The position numbers and the translations under genes are program-made. A DNA stretch of 64,000 nucleotides, from the NCBI GenBank assembly GCA_963797015.1, contig CAWCNV010000001.1, forward strand, positions 124,001 to 188,000, written 5' to 3'. The notes under the pieces were generated by a model that did not search any database, was not told the origin of the DNA, and worked only from the letters and a program-made list of their open reading frames with translations. The DNA comes from JBBPZA01 sp963797015. GTDB lineage: Bacteria > Actinomycetota > Thermoleophilia > Solirubrobacterales > Solirubrobacteraceae. Each line of letters opens with the position of its first letter. Position 1 is the stretch's first letter. Shown piece by piece: positions 40,481-48,333 of this stretch.

Positions 40481-41973
40481 GGGCGCCGCGCAGCCTCCGG
40501 GCCCGCATCACGCTCGCGGCGCTCGCGGCGGTGGCGGTGGCCGGCGTCATCGCCGGGGCGCTGCTGGTGCGCGCCGTCGATCGCGACGGGCGTCACGCGG
40601 TCGATCGCGACCTGCGCCAGCGCGCCGCCGTGGTGATGCGGCGCGTTAATGGCCCCGGGCCGTTCCAGGGCGCCGGCGTGGAGCAGCCGAACGGCCCGCA
40701 GTCGGGACGGCCGGGTCCGGGGGGCCCGGCCCAGCCCGGCGGCCCGCCGCCCGGCGACGCGGACGAGCTGCTGCTGAGCGGAAGCGGGACCTTCACGCAG
40801 GTCGCCTACCGGGGGCGCCTGGTCGACCGGCGCGGCGACGTGCCCGCCGATCCGCCGGCAATTCCCACCACGAACGGGCTGCGGACGGTGCGGATCGGCG
40901 GCAAGCAGTGGCGCGCGATCACCGTCAAGGCCAGCCCCGACGGCGACGTGCGCGTCGAGATCCTGTCCACGCTCGCCCCGGTCGAGCAACGCGTGGACCG
41001 TATTCGCCGCGACGTGCTGGTGATCGGGCTGGGCGCGCTCGCCCTGACCGCGGTCGCCGCCTGGGCCTTCACGACCTTCACGCTGCGCCCGCTGGCGCGC
41101 CTGCGCTCCGGCGCCGAGCGCGTGACCGACGCCGGCGCGCTGACCACGCCGCTGCCTGACGACGATGGCCCGGAGGAGGTGCGCTCGCTCGCCCATACCC
41201 TGAACGAGATGCTCGCCCGCCTGCGCGCCTCCACCGAGGCGCTGCAGCGAGCGCTCGACGCGACGCGTCGCTTCGCGGCCGACGCCGGCCACGAGCTGCG
41301 CACGCCGCTGACCGGCCTGCGCGCCGACCTCGACTCGCTCGAGCGCAACCCCGACCTCCCGGTCGAGCAGCGGCTCGCGCTCGTGCGTGAGATGCAGGCC
41401 GAGCAGGCGCGCATCGTCCACCTGCTCGAAGGTCTGCAGGCGCTGGCTCGCGGCGAGGCGGCCGAGCGCCTTCCGCGCGAGAAGGTCGAGTTCGCCGACC
41501 TGGTCGACGCGGCGCTGTTCGGCGCGCGCCGGCGCCACCCGGGTGTCCGCTACGAGCTCGACGAGAACGTGGGCGACGCGGCTGTGCTCGGCTGGCCCGG
41601 CGGGCTGCGCCTGCTGGTCGACAACCTGCTCGACAACGCCGCCCTCCACGGCCGTCCCGGTGGCGGCCGGGTGCTGGTGACGCTGCGGCGCGAGGACGGC
41701 GAGCTCTCGCTCACCGTCGAGGACGACGGCCCCGGGGTCCCCGAGGCCGAGCGCACGCGCCTGCTCGAGCCCTTCACACGCGCGGCGCGACCGGACGTGC
41801 CCGGGAGCGGTCTGGGGCTGGCGATCGTCGCCCAGCAGGTGGCTCTGCACGGCGGCGAGGTGAGCCTGTCAGCCGCGTCCCTGGGCGGGCTGGCGGTCAA
41901 CGTGCGGCTGCCCGTGGGTCCCGGCCGGCCCGAGGCCTCGATCCCGCCGCAGGCGCCCGCGCCCGTGGCCTGA
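40477..41973 (+). CDS. Sensor histidine kinase of the MprB/TcrY class
   Basis: A 498-residue inner-membrane kinase. Helix 1 (LAALAAVAVAGVIAGALLV) is followed by an extracytoplasmic domain containing a Pro/Gly-rich stretch (PGPGGPAQPGGPPPGD), then helix 2 (LVIGLGALALTAVAAWAF) and HAMP. The HisKA H-box is FAADAGHELRTPLTGL, the N-box LVDNLLDNAALHG, and the G-boxes DDGPGVP and GSGLGLAIV. The signal is unknown. The GTG start at 40477 overlaps the regulator stop, so the two are co-translated. The 290-bp gap after it contains the palindrome and hairpin listed separately. Confidence 0.93.
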   Translation: MRAPRSLRARITLAALAAVAVAGVIAGALLVRAVDRDGRHAVDRDLRQRAAVVMRRVNGPGPFQGAGVEQPNGPQSGRPGPGGPAQPGGPPPGDADELLLSGSGTFTQVAYRGRLVDRRGDVPADPPAIPTTNGLRTVRIGGKQWRAITVKASPDGDVRVEILSTLAPVEQRVDRIRRDVLVIGLGALALTAVAAWAFTTFTLRPLARLRSGAERVTDAGALTTPLPDDDGPEEVRSLAHTLNEMLARLRASTEALQRALDATRRFAADAGHELRTPLTGLRADLDSLERNPDLPVEQRLALVREMQAEQARIVHLLEGLQALARGEAAERLPREKVEFADLVDAALFGARRRHPGVRYELDENVGDAAVLGWPGGLRLLVDNLLDNAALHGRPGGGRVLVTLRREDGELSLTVEDDGPGVPEAERTRLLEPFTRAARPDVPGSGLGLAIVAQQVALHGGEVSLSAASLGGLAVNVRLPVGPGRPEASIPPQAPAPVA

Positions 41974-42099
41974 GGGGCGCTCGACGCAGGGTGCGGGCGC
42001 GAACCGCGCAGGTTGACGAACGGCGGGCGACGAAGGGGAGAGAGGGATGGGCCGCCCGGGGCGAAGCTCGGGCCGCTAACTCGTTCTGAGGCGCGAAAA

Positions 42100-42114
42100 C
42101 AACGTCTGACGTTG
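42100..42114. promoter_or_regulatory. 15-bp palindrome upstream of the PAP2 gene
   Basis: CAACGTC-T-GACGTTG, a perfect 7+1+7 palindrome bordered by A-rich flanks (AAAA on each side) that stand out in this GC-rich DNA. It resembles an operator for a dimeric repressor. It lies 150 bp upstream of the PAP2 start and 126 bp past the kinase stop. Confidence 0.4.
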
Positions 42115-42122
42115 AAAATACA

Positions 42123-42140
42123 CCCCAGAACGGTCTGGGG
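42123..42140. terminator. Hairpin after the two-component operon
   Basis: CCCCAGA-acgg-TCTGGGG, followed by GGGCCCCCCC. It is probably the terminator for the upstream regulator/kinase operon; it lacks a T-run. The rest of the 41974-42263 gap shows nothing else I can support. Confidence 0.45.
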
Positions 42141-42263
42141 GGCCCCCCCAGCTTGTTCCCCTCGTTGCCCGCTGTTCGTAGCGCCACGCCGCACGGGGCC
42201 GCCCCGCAGGCGCCTCCCGAGGCCTTAGCCCGGCCATAGGGTTGGCGCTACGGTTTCAGGACC

Positions 42264-43133
42264 GTGTCGCGCCCCGCTTCCAACGATCGCGCCGCCTCGC
42301 CGCTGCGGCCGCTGATCGCCGCGCTGGTCGGCGTCGTCGCGCTCGTGCTGGTGGGAGTGCTGGCGCTCGGGTCGACGTTTGTGCGCCGCGCCGACGTCAA
42401 CGCGCAGCTGGGGTTCGAGAAGCTCAGTGAGCACCAGCATGTCGAGACGCTCTTCCGCGCGATCGCCCACGTCGGCGATCCGGCCGGCGTGCTGATCGTG
42501 ACGGTGATGCTCGCGGCGGTGGCCGTCGCCCGCAGCCGGCCGCGGACCGCGCTGGGCGTCGGCCTGATCGTGCTCGGCGCCAACGTCACCACGCAGATCC
42601 TCAAGCCGACGCTTGCCAGGCCGCGGGTGACCGAGCTGCTCAGCGGCAGCACGGTCCCGGCGGGCTCGTGGCCCAGTGGGCACGCGACGGCCGTGATGTC
42701 GCTCGTGTTGTGTGCCGTGCTCGTCTCCGCGCCGCGCTGGCGGCCGGCCGTCGCGACCGCTGGAGCGGCGTTCGCGATCGCCGTGGGATACGGCCTGCTG
42801 ATCCTCGCCTCGCACTTCCCGAGCGACGTGCTCGGTGGCTATCTGGTCGCCGCGGTGTGGGTGCTGGCCGGCGCCGCCGCGCTGCGCGCCGTCGACCGTC
42901 GCTGGCCGCCGCGCACGGCACGTACCGCCGTGCTGCGCCTGGACGAGGCGCTCACGCCGCCCCTGGTCGCGGCAGCGGCCGCGGTGGGCGCGGGGGTGCT
43001 AGCCATCTTGCTGCGCCCCGACGCGATCCTCGGCGAGGGAGTTCGCCATCCGTCGGCCGTCGCCGCCGCGGTCGCGGTCGGCGCATTCGGCCTCAGCGTC
43101 GCGACGGCGCTCGTGCTCGCGCTGCGCCGGTAG
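42264..43133 (+). CDS. PAP2-family phosphatase
   Basis: A 289-residue integral membrane phosphatase with the three PAP2 motifs: KPTLARPR (C1), PSGHATA (C2) and SHFPSDVLGG (C3, catalytic His/Asp). Six or more helices precede and follow, with a C-terminal extension of two further helices (about 235-289) not always present in the family. Likely substrates are undecaprenyl diphosphate or phosphatidate/phosphatidylglycerophosphate; the sequence does not decide. The GTG at 42264 gives a short cytoplasmic tail. A strong terminator lies past its stop. Confidence 0.88.
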   Translation: MSRPASNDRAASPLRPLIAALVGVVALVLVGVLALGSTFVRRADVNAQLGFEKLSEHQHVETLFRAIAHVGDPAGVLIVTVMLAAVAVARSRPRTALGVGLIVLGANVTTQILKPTLARPRVTELLSGSTVPAGSWPSGHATAVMSLVLCAVLVSAPRWRPAVATAGAAFAIAVGYGLLILASHFPSDVLGGYLVAAVWVLAGAAALRAVDRRWPPRTARTAVLRLDEALTPPLVAAAAAVGAGVLAILLRPDAILGEGVRHPSAVAAAVAVGAFGLSVATALVLALRR

Positions 43134-43161
43134 CCACGCTCCCCACGGGGTCCACAGACGC

Positions 43162-43189
43162 GTGAGGCCCCGCCGGAGCGGGGCCTCAC
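43162..43189. terminator. Strong bidirectional terminator
   Basis: A perfect 12-bp stem GTGAGGCCCCGC / GCGGGGCCTCAC with a CGGA tetraloop, between the convergent PAP2 (ends 43133) and glycoside hydrolase-like (ends 43216) genes. Confidence 0.8.
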
Positions 43190-43215
43190 GAGCTGAATAC
43201 GGTTGCGCGGGACGC

Positions 43216-44472
43216 CTACGGCGCCGGCTTGATCCGCCCGTTCGCCGCGTACTTCTTGGACCACGACGCCAGCGCGCTGTAGGACTTCGACTTCTTGCCC
43301 GTCCCACTGACGATGCTGGTGTCGAAGTTGAACTGCGTCGAGCCCTTGACCCCGGCGTTCGGGTACTGGACCAGCAGGTACTGCAGCATCGACTTGACGC
43401 GCTTGTTGCGCCGCGCGATGTCGAACGCCTTGACCAGGTACTTCGCGCGCACCTTGGTCTTGAACAGCCGGTTGTTCAGGAGCGGGTTCTTCTTGTTCTT
43501 CTTCTTCTTGAGGATCGTCGCGAAGTAGCCGTACTCGGTCAGGTACAGGTTCACCCGCGAGCCCTTGCTCGGCACGACGCGCTTGGCCCTCTTGAGCTTG
43601 TCGAGTGCCGAGGTCAGCGAGCCGAGGTTCGCGATCGTCACCGCATCGCGGTTCGGGAAGCGCGTCGTCGGCGGGCGGTTGAAGTCGTACGGGTGCAGCG
43701 CGAAGCCGTCCGTGGTCAGCTTCGGGCACGACTTGGTCCGCTTGTAGGAGCGGTTGACGCAGGCCATCTGCCGCAGGAACGCCAGCGGCTGCTGGCCGAA
43801 GCGCTTGTCGCGCGCGAAGGGCGCGAGCTCGCCCATCAGCACCGTCGCCGACGGGTCGGCGGCCTTCGCGGCGGCGTAGCCCTTCTGGAACAGCCCGCGG
43901 TACAGCGTGCCCATCGACTTGATCGGCTGCAGCCAGCTCGCGAAGTTGGGCTCGTTCCAGATCGAGTACTCGTCGACCCCGAGCGGCTTGAACTTCTCGA
44001 CCACGGCACGGACGAAGTCCCCGTAGTAGGACGCGCGCGGCTTGAAGGCCCCGGCGGCGCTGGTGCACTTCTTCTTGCCGTTCGCCCAGGCGGGCGCGGG
44101 CCCGGTGATCGAGATCAGGACCTTCATCCCCTGCAGGCGCGCCCGTGCGACCGCGTTGTAGAGGCGAGTGAAGTCGTACTGCGGGTTGGCCGGCTTGGTC
44201 TTCTCGTTGCACTGGGCGGCGTTCGCGCTCGCCCACGTGACGTTGAAGCGCATGCGGCTGACCTGCAGGCCCTTGGCGAGGCTGTAGGCCTTGGCGTTGT
44301 CGAACGGCGTCGTTCCGGTCAGGAACACCCCTTCGTCCTGGAGGGAGACCTCCATGCCCTTGGCCGCGTGGGCGGCCGGAGCGAGCGCGAGGAGAACAGC
44401 TGTGAGAGCAGCCGCGACGAGGGCGGCGACGCTCCTGGGTACGGTCGTGCTCCGCGACTGAGCGCAGCTCAC
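43216..44472 (-). CDS. Secreted glycoside hydrolase-like TIM-barrel protein
   Basis: A 418-residue exported protein. A signal peptide (AALVAAALTAVLLALAPAAHA) precedes a clan-A-type (GH5/GH39-like) barrel. SRMRFNVTWA opens the barrel; EYSIWNEPNFASWL holds the candidate acid/base Glu (WNEPN). DGFALHPYDF follows, and LYLTEYGYFA carries the candidate nucleophile Glu. The C-terminal third is Lys-rich (KKKKNKKNPLL). Substrate cannot be assigned. The GTG at 44472 follows AAGGGG. The 131-bp upstream region contains an ACGCCGT/ACGGCGT inverted repeat (44494-44518) of unknown role. Confidence 0.78.
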   Translation of the reverse strand: MSCAQSRSTTVPRSVAALVAAALTAVLLALAPAAHAAKGMEVSLQDEGVFLTGTTPFDNAKAYSLAKGLQVSRMRFNVTWASANAAQCNEKTKPANPQYDFTRLYNAVARARLQGMKVLISITGPAPAWANGKKKCTSAAGAFKPRASYYGDFVRAVVEKFKPLGVDEYSIWNEPNFASWLQPIKSMGTLYRGLFQKGYAAAKAADPSATVLMGELAPFARDKRFGQQPLAFLRQMACVNRSYKRTKSCPKLTTDGFALHPYDFNRPPTTRFPNRDAVTIANLGSLTSALDKLKRAKRVVPSKGSRVNLYLTEYGYFATILKKKKNKKNPLLNNRLFKTKVRAKYLVKAFDIARRNKRVKSMLQYLLVQYPNAGVKGSTQFNFDTSIVSGTGKKSKSYSALASWSKKYAANGRIKPAP

Positions 44473-44603
44473 TGAATCAACCCCTTCCGTTACGCCGTGG
44501 CCTCCACCGACGGCGTCTCGTTTTCAGCGTCCGGCGCGCCGCTGGGCGGCGAGCAGCTTCACCCCACAACAGGCGTTGCGCGCTTGAGTTGCGGAAGCGG
44601 CGC

Positions 44604-45161
44604 CTAGCGTAGCGACTCGCCGGGGCGCCACAGCGGCTCGTCGCCGTCGTTGGCCTCCCGGGCGAGTACGAACAGAAGGTCCGACAACCGGTTCAGGTAG
44701 CGCACCACTTCCGGGTTCGCCGCGTCGCCCATGACGAGCACGCGGCGCTCGGCGCGCCGGCAGATCGTGCGCGCCACGTGGAGCTGGGCCGCGAGCGGCG
44801 TGCCGCCGGGCAGGACGAATGAGCGCAGCGGCTCGAGCTCGTCGAGCACCTGGTCGCAGGCGCGCTCGAGCCATTCGGTCTGCTCGGGCCCGACCCGCAG
44901 GCGCTCGCGCTCACCGCCGAGCGGGACCGAGAGGTCGGCGCCGATGTCGAAGAGGTCGTTCTGGAGGTGGCCGAGCCATTCGGCGACGCGCGCCGGCGGC
45001 GAGCCGACGGACTTCGCGAGTCCGATCGCGGCGTTGAGCTCGTCGACCGTCCCGTAGGCCTCGATGCGCGGATCGGTCTTGGGCACCCGGCTCATGTCAC
45101 CGAGGTGGGTCTCGCCACCGTCGCCGAGCTTCGTGTAGATCCGGGTCAGATTGACTGTCAC
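44604..45161 (-). CDS. PduO-type cob(I)alamin adenosyltransferase
   Basis: A 185-residue ATP:corrinoid adenosyltransferase converting cob(I)alamin to adenosylcobalamin. It has the ATP-binding N-terminus RIYTKLGDGGETHLGD, the helix RIEAYGTVDELNAAIG, FVLPGGTPLAAQLHVART, CRRAERRV and the C-terminal YLNRLSDLLFVLAR. All are hallmarks of the PduO/MMAB family. GTG start at 45161. It is divergent from the cobalamin riboswitch-led operon, so final cofactor activation is located beside corrinoid uptake. Confidence 0.92.
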   Translation of the reverse strand: MTVNLTRIYTKLGDGGETHLGDMSRVPKTDPRIEAYGTVDELNAAIGLAKSVGSPPARVAEWLGHLQNDLFDIGADLSVPLGGERERLRVGPEQTEWLERACDQVLDELEPLRSFVLPGGTPLAAQLHVARTICRRAERRVLVMGDAANPEVVRYLNRLSDLLFVLAREANDGDEPLWRPGESLR

Positions 45162-45187
45162 GATCCGAGATGTAGGCTAGCGGCCGA

Positions 45188-45366
45188 CATACCGGGTCGG
45201 TGGTCAAGGGAAGCCGGTGCGATTCCGGCGCGGACCCGCCACTGTGACCGGGCGACGCCCGCCGCATCCTCGCTGTAGCGAGGCAGCCACTGGAGCCCTT
45301 CCGGGTTCCGGGAAGGCGCGGAGGGAAGGCCCGGAAGCCAGGAGACCTGCCCCGACGACAGGCCGA
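45188..45366 (+). promoter_or_regulatory. Cobalamin riboswitch
   Basis: A 5' leader with the conserved cobalamin aptamer elements: AAGGGAAGCCGGTGCGATTCC, here split at the GGTG loop around 45206-45226; GACCCGCCACTGTGA (45233-45247); and the B12 box AGCCAGGAGACCTGCC (45336-45351). It ends about 30 nt before the ATG at 45395, whose SD (GGAAAGGGG) could be sequestered, suggesting translational control. It is expected to repress the exported-protein/ECF operon when adenosylcobalamin is plentiful. The boundaries are approximate. Confidence 0.93.
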
Positions 45367-45394
45367 TACGCCCTCGCGGAAAGGGGTGGCTCAC

Positions 45395-46528
45395 ATGACC
45401 AAGCCTCGTCTCCTCGGCCCTCTGGTGGCCGCTGTCCTCACGCTCGCGGCCGCATCGCCGGCCGGCGCGGCCCAGGTCTCGATCCGGATCGAGGGCCAGT
45501 CCTCGACCCTCGTCCCCCGCACGACGGTCACCACGCCCGCAGCGGACGTGCACGGCGACGGAAGCTGCCCCGGCGCGACGCTGGCGGGCGCGATCGAAGC
45601 GGCCACGAAGGGCAACTGGGACCGCGCCCCGATGGGCTTCAGCAACACGATCGCGGGCGAGACCCACACGTTCACGAACAACGACTACTGGGCCGGCTGG
45701 GTCGACAACCGCTACGGCAACGGCTTCTGCATGCAGCCCGTCCAGGACGGCGACGACCTGCTCGTGCTGGTCGACACCACCGACAACACCACCTTCGCCT
45801 CGGCCGTCTTCCCGCTCGTGGTCGGCGGTCTGCCCGCGACCGTGCAGCGAGGCAAGCCCGTGACCGTGACCGCGACCGAGTACCGCAACTTCGTAGGAAC
45901 GCCCAGCTCGGGCACGCCCGGGGTGGGCGACCCGCAGCCGTCGGCAGGAGTCCGCATGGCCGGCGGCGGCGCGGAGGCGACCACCGGCTCGGATGGCCGG
46001 GCCACGCTGACCTTCAACCAGAGCGGGCCGGTGACCGTCACGGCCGCCAAGACGGTGAGCGGGCCCGGCGGCTCGTCGTTCGGGATGCGCGCGGTGCCGC
46101 TCTCGACCTGCGTCGACGACGGCGTCGGGTCGTGCTACGGCAAGTCGCCCGGCGCGTCGCCGCCCTACCGCGCCCCCGATCCCGAGATCCTCGACATCGT
46201 GCGCCGCAAGCGCTACGCGCTGTCCGAGGCTCCGCGCGAGCTGCATGGAGTGGTCCACCTCGGCACGGCCAGTCTCAAGCAGACGCGGCTGCGGCTGCTG
46301 CGCCGGTCGGGCGGCCGCTGCCGGTACTTCAGCGGAAGCGTGGCGGAGTTCCGCCGCGCGACGTGCGGGAAGGGCTTCTACTTCAAGGTCGGCGATCGCG
46401 CCGAGTGGTCCTACCTGCTGCCCGAGAAGCTGCCGGTCGGGCGCTACGAGCTCTCCGTCCGGGTGGCCGACGCCGCGGGCCAGAAGCGCGTCGAGGCGGT
46501 CGTGTTCTTCGTGAAGAAGGGAGCGTGA
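45395..46528 (+). CDS. Exported corrinoid-uptake-associated protein (first in riboswitch operon)
   Basis: A 377-residue exported protein. The signal peptide MTKPRLLGPLVAAVLTLAAASPAGAA precedes VSIRIEGQSSTLVPRTTV, then SCPGATLAGAIEAATKGNWD and NNDYWAGWVDNRYGNGFCMQPVQDGDDLLVLVD. This last block has the layout of DUF4430/transcobalamin-like beta domains (aromatic WxxxVDN, then D-G-D-x-L-x-x-x-V-D). An Ig-like section (VQRGKPVTVTATE) and a C-terminal Cys-containing sandwich follow. There is no transmembrane anchor. The cobalamin riboswitch just upstream implies a role in binding or delivering corrinoid. ATG 45395 is preferred over a GTG 9 nt earlier because of SD spacing. Confidence 0.75.
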   Translation: MTKPRLLGPLVAAVLTLAAASPAGAAQVSIRIEGQSSTLVPRTTVTTPAADVHGDGSCPGATLAGAIEAATKGNWDRAPMGFSNTIAGETHTFTNNDYWAGWVDNRYGNGFCMQPVQDGDDLLVLVDTTDNTTFASAVFPLVVGGLPATVQRGKPVTVTATEYRNFVGTPSSGTPGVGDPQPSAGVRMAGGGAEATTGSDGRATLTFNQSGPVTVTAAKTVSGPGGSSFGMRAVPLSTCVDDGVGSCYGKSPGASPPYRAPDPEILDIVRRKRYALSEAPRELHGVVHLGTASLKQTRLRLLRRSGGRCRYFSGSVAEFRRATCGKGFYFKVGDRAEWSYLLPEKLPVGRYELSVRVADAAGQKRVEAVVFFVKKGA

Positions 46529-46530
46529 GG

Positions 46531-47286
46531 GTGAGACGGTCGCTGTCGCTCGCCGCCGTCGCGGTCGCGGTCGCTGTCGCGCCGGCGGCGCTATGGGCTC
46601 CGCCCGCGTCGGCCGGCACGCCGAAGGTCGAGGTGCTGGTGGTCGGCCGTACGAGCGTCCTGCAGGAGCCGGTCAAGGTCCGGGCGGGCTCGGTGAAGGT
46701 CAAGGTGAAGGGGCGCAAGTGCGCGGTCGTCGCCGGCACGCCACTGTCGGCGCTGGCCGCGGTGCGGGCGAAGGGCGGGCCTTCGTTCGGCCTGAAGGAC
46801 TTCGGGGCCTGCTCGCGGCGCGCGGCCGACGCGGGCGGGCTGTTCGTGACCAAGATCGGGCCCGATCGCAACAGCGAGCAGGACGGCTGGGTCTACAAGG
46901 TCGATCGCAAGGTGGGCAGCGCCGGCGCCGGCGACGCCGCGGGACCCTTCGGGACCGGACGGCGCCTGAAGTCGCGCCAGCGCCTCACGTGGTTCTGGTG
47001 CGTGACCCAGCCCAGCGGTGGCTGCCAGCGCACGCTGGAGGTCACGTTCCGGAGCACCAGCGTCGCGCCCGGGGCGTCGTTGCGGGTGGGTGTGCGCGGC
47101 TACGACGACCAGGGCCGGTCCAAGCGCGTGGCGGGGGCGACCGTGCTGCTCGGCTCGCTGACCGCGACCACCGACGCGAGCGGGAGGGCGACGGTCACCG
47201 CGCCGTCGGCTCCGGGGCGCTACAAGGTGATCGCCGAGGGCGCGGGCATGGTGCGCTCGTTCCCGGTCACGGTGGAGGTGGCGTGA
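46531..47286 (+). CDS. Exported DUF4430-like protein (second in riboswitch operon)
   Basis: A 251-residue exported protein. The signal region SLSLAAVAVAVAVAPAALWA ends at PASAG, then KVEVLVVGRTSVLQEPVKVR. A central region (FGLKDFGACSRRAADAGGLFVTKIG with DGWVYKVDRKVGSAGAGDAAG) carries the DGWxYxVN-like strand of DUF4430/intrinsic-factor beta domains, then LKSRQRLTWFWCV with a Cys pair. A C-terminal Ig-like sandwich (GATVLLGSLTATTDASGRATV) is a possible spacer or anchor. GTG 46531 is chosen for its SD (AAGGGAG, 7 nt); GTG 46525 overlaps the previous stop. It is coupled to the lipoprotein gene downstream. Confidence 0.72.
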   Translation: MRRSLSLAAVAVAVAVAPAALWAPPASAGTPKVEVLVVGRTSVLQEPVKVRAGSVKVKVKGRKCAVVAGTPLSALAAVRAKGGPSFGLKDFGACSRRAADAGGLFVTKIGPDRNSEQDGWVYKVDRKVGSAGAGDAAGPFGTGRRLKSRQRLTWFWCVTQPSGGCQRTLEVTFRSTSVAPGASLRVGVRGYDDQGRSKRVAGATVLLGSLTATTDASGRATVTAPSAPGRYKVIAEGAGMVRSFPVTVEVA

Positions 47287-48233
47287 GGCGCGTCGCCGTC
47301 GCGGGGGCGCTGCTCGCGGTGGTGCTCGCGGGCTGCGGCCTGGGCGCGGGGGAGGGCAGCACGAACGTCGCGGTGACCGTGACCGACGGCTTCGGCAGCC
47401 GGACCGTGGGTCAGCGCAGCTATTCGCGCGCCCCGGGCAGCGAGACCGTGATGCGCGTGCTCCAGCGCAGCTTCAAGGTCACGACGCGCTACGGCGGTGG
47501 CTTCGTGCAGTCGATCGACGGCCTCGCGGGCGGCACCTCGAGCGGCCAACCGGTCGACTGGTTCTACTACGTCAACGGCATCGAAGCGCCGCGCGGCGCC
47601 GCCGCCACGCGGCTTGAGGCCGGCGACCGCGTCTGGTGGGATCGCCACGGGTGGGGAGGGGCGATGCGCGTGCCCGCCGTCGTCGGGTCGTTCCCCGAGC
47701 CCTTCCGGCACGGGATCTCGGGTCGCCGCCTGCCCGTGCGGATCGAGTGCGAGCAGCCGTCGGGCGCCGCCTGCCGGCAGACCCAGTCGCGGCTCGACGC
47801 AGCCGGGGTGCGCGCCGGCAACGCCGTGCTGGGCACGAACTCGCAGGGCGTCGTGCTGCGGGTGCTCGTCGGGCGCTGGCCCGCGGTCCGCCGCAACCAG
47901 GAGCTGCGGGCGATCGAGGCCGGGCCGCGCCGCAGCGGCGTCTACGCGCGCATGAACGCCGACGGAACGCGCCTGACGGTCCTCGACGGCGACGCGCGCG
48001 CGGTCCGCGTGCTGGGCCCGGGCGCAGGAATGGTCGCCGCGACGCGGCCGCAGGAGGAGGGCGGCGACGTGGGCGCGACCTGGGTCGTGACGGGCACCGA
48101 CGACCGCGGCGTGCTGGCCGCCGCGCGAGCGCTGACCGAGGCCGACCTCGGCGACCACTTCGCGCTCGCGATCGACCCGAGCGGAATCGCGGTCCCACTG
48201 CCCGACGTGCGCCCGGGAGTGACCGCGGGATGA
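47283..48233 (+). CDS. DUF4430-domain lipoprotein (transcobalamin beta-domain-like)
   Basis: A 316-residue lipoprotein. The signal peptide ends in lipobox LAGC (Cys about residue 18). The DUF4430 region is VAVTVTDGFGS, GSETVMRVLQRSFKVTTRYGG, GFVQSIDGLAGG and DWFYYVNGIEAPRGAAATRL followed by GDRVWWDRH. Family knowledge: this domain is the C-terminal beta domain of animal intrinsic factor and transcobalamin, where it contacts one face of cobalamin. The second half (PVRIECEQPSGAAC..., about 155-316) is an uncharacterised exported domain. GTG 47283 overlaps the previous stop. It is likely the surface-anchored corrinoid receptor. Confidence 0.8.
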   Translation: MRRVAVAGALLAVVLAGCGLGAGEGSTNVAVTVTDGFGSRTVGQRSYSRAPGSETVMRVLQRSFKVTTRYGGGFVQSIDGLAGGTSSGQPVDWFYYVNGIEAPRGAAATRLEAGDRVWWDRHGWGGAMRVPAVVGSFPEPFRHGISGRRLPVRIECEQPSGAACRQTQSRLDAAGVRAGNAVLGTNSQGVVLRVLVGRWPAVRRNQELRAIEAGPRRSGVYARMNADGTRLTVLDGDARAVRVLGPGAGMVAATRPQEEGGDVGATWVVTGTDDRGVLAAARALTEADLGDHFALAIDPSGIAVPLPDVRPGVTAG

Positions 48234-48318
48234 GGAGCGCGCGCAGAGGGGGCCGTGCCGGCCGGCCGAGTGACCGCGGTGTGAGGAGCGCGCGCGGAGC
48301 GGGCCGTGCCGGCCGGCG
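48217..48318. repeat. 51-bp imperfect tandem duplication
   Basis: Two copies of a 51-bp unit beginning GAGTGACCGCGG at 48217 and 48268. The first covers the last codons and stop of the lipoprotein gene. The second supplies a second pseudo-3' end in the spacer before EcfT. It widens the only gap in an otherwise overlapping operon. Confidence 0.8.
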
Positions 48319-48333
48319 GGGAGCGGCCGCTCC

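Noticed and set aside
44480..44603. Riboswitch upstream of the glycoside hydrolase-like gene
   Set aside because: There is an inverted repeat (ACGCCGT/ACGGCGT), but no conserved core of any riboswitch class I can recognise.
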